Assembly (NCBI GenBank): GCA_049514335.1
Contig: JBEKVE010000082.1
Span: forward strand, 1 to 13,691
Reading direction: 5' to 3'
Origin: JBEKVE01 sp049514335
GTDB taxonomy: Bacteria > Actinomycetota > Acidimicrobiia > Acidimicrobiales > UBA8190
DNA: 13,691 nucleotides
A program made the position numbers and the translations under genes. The notes under the pieces are model-generated. The model was not told the origin of the DNA and did not search any database. It was given only the letters and a program-made list of their open reading frames with translations. Of this stretch, positions 13,673 through 13,691 are shown in pieces. Every line of letters starts with the position of its first letter. Position 1 is the stretch's first letter.

Positions 13673-13691
13673 TGGCGGGTGAGCCCGAGCT
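13672..13691 (+). CDS. Start of a further gene, cut by the right edge
   Basis: ATG 13672 overlaps the hydrolase stop by one base (TGATG), with GGCGGGG just before it, a common arrangement for coupled genes. Only MAGEPE and part of a seventh codon are visible, so nothing can be said of its function, and it may not be real. Confidence 0.4.

Overview
The window is a GC-rich bacterial chromosomal segment. NAD-dependent DNA ligase, a PASTA-type Ser/Thr kinase, many GTG starts and TANNNT-type leaderless promoters point to Actinomycetota. The gene content (MnmA next to LigA, an MFE-2-like SDR, a free-standing SCP2 protein) resembles Acidimicrobiia, but that placement is inference. I see no insertion sequence, phage gene, CRISPR array, tRNA or rRNA.

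Layout. (1) 1-1483, minus: a GGDEF diguanylate cyclase with its catalytic domain N-terminal, then one membrane helix and a long Pro/Thr/Gly-rich tail that runs off the left edge. (2) 1484-1975: a 490-base divergent gap holding a degenerate 17-bp tandem repeat. (3) 1976-5271, plus: mnmA (tRNA 2-thiouridylase) and ligA (NAD-dependent DNA ligase), each with its own leaderless-type promoter. (4) 5370-9397, plus: a tightly packed cluster of PASTA Ser/Thr kinase, a compact Cys-rich HIT-like protein, a COG1926-type phosphoribosyltransferase and an adenine-specific DNA methyltransferase, the last pair overlapping by GTGA. (5) 9560-12269, plus: an MFE-2-type short-chain dehydrogenase and a 14-helix DHA2-type MFS transporter with a pentapeptide-repeat tail. 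(6) 12305-12712, minus: an SCP2 sterol-carrier protein. (7) 12869-13672, plus: an alpha/beta hydrolase whose stop overlaps the start of a further gene cut by the right edge.

How the parts may work together: mnmA and ligA are housekeeping genes (tRNA thiolation, replication and repair). The kinase senses the cell envelope through four PASTA domains; its three small downstream partners are not the usual cell-division neighbours of PknB, so this cluster is the most unusual grouping here. The SDR, SCP2 protein and hydrolase suggest acyl-CoA or lipid metabolism, and the exporter lies among them.

A theme across the window is in-frame or intergenic minisatellite-like DNA: 9-bp at the left edge, 17-bp in the first gap, 18-bp in the mnmA tail and 15-bp in the MFS tail. 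A second theme is a TANNNT box exactly seven bases before the start codon of several genes, which indicates leaderless mRNAs and helps fix start sites. No clear novel defence or mobile system is visible. The best candidates for something undescribed are the kinase-HIT-PRTase-methylase cluster and the inverted-topology cyclase.
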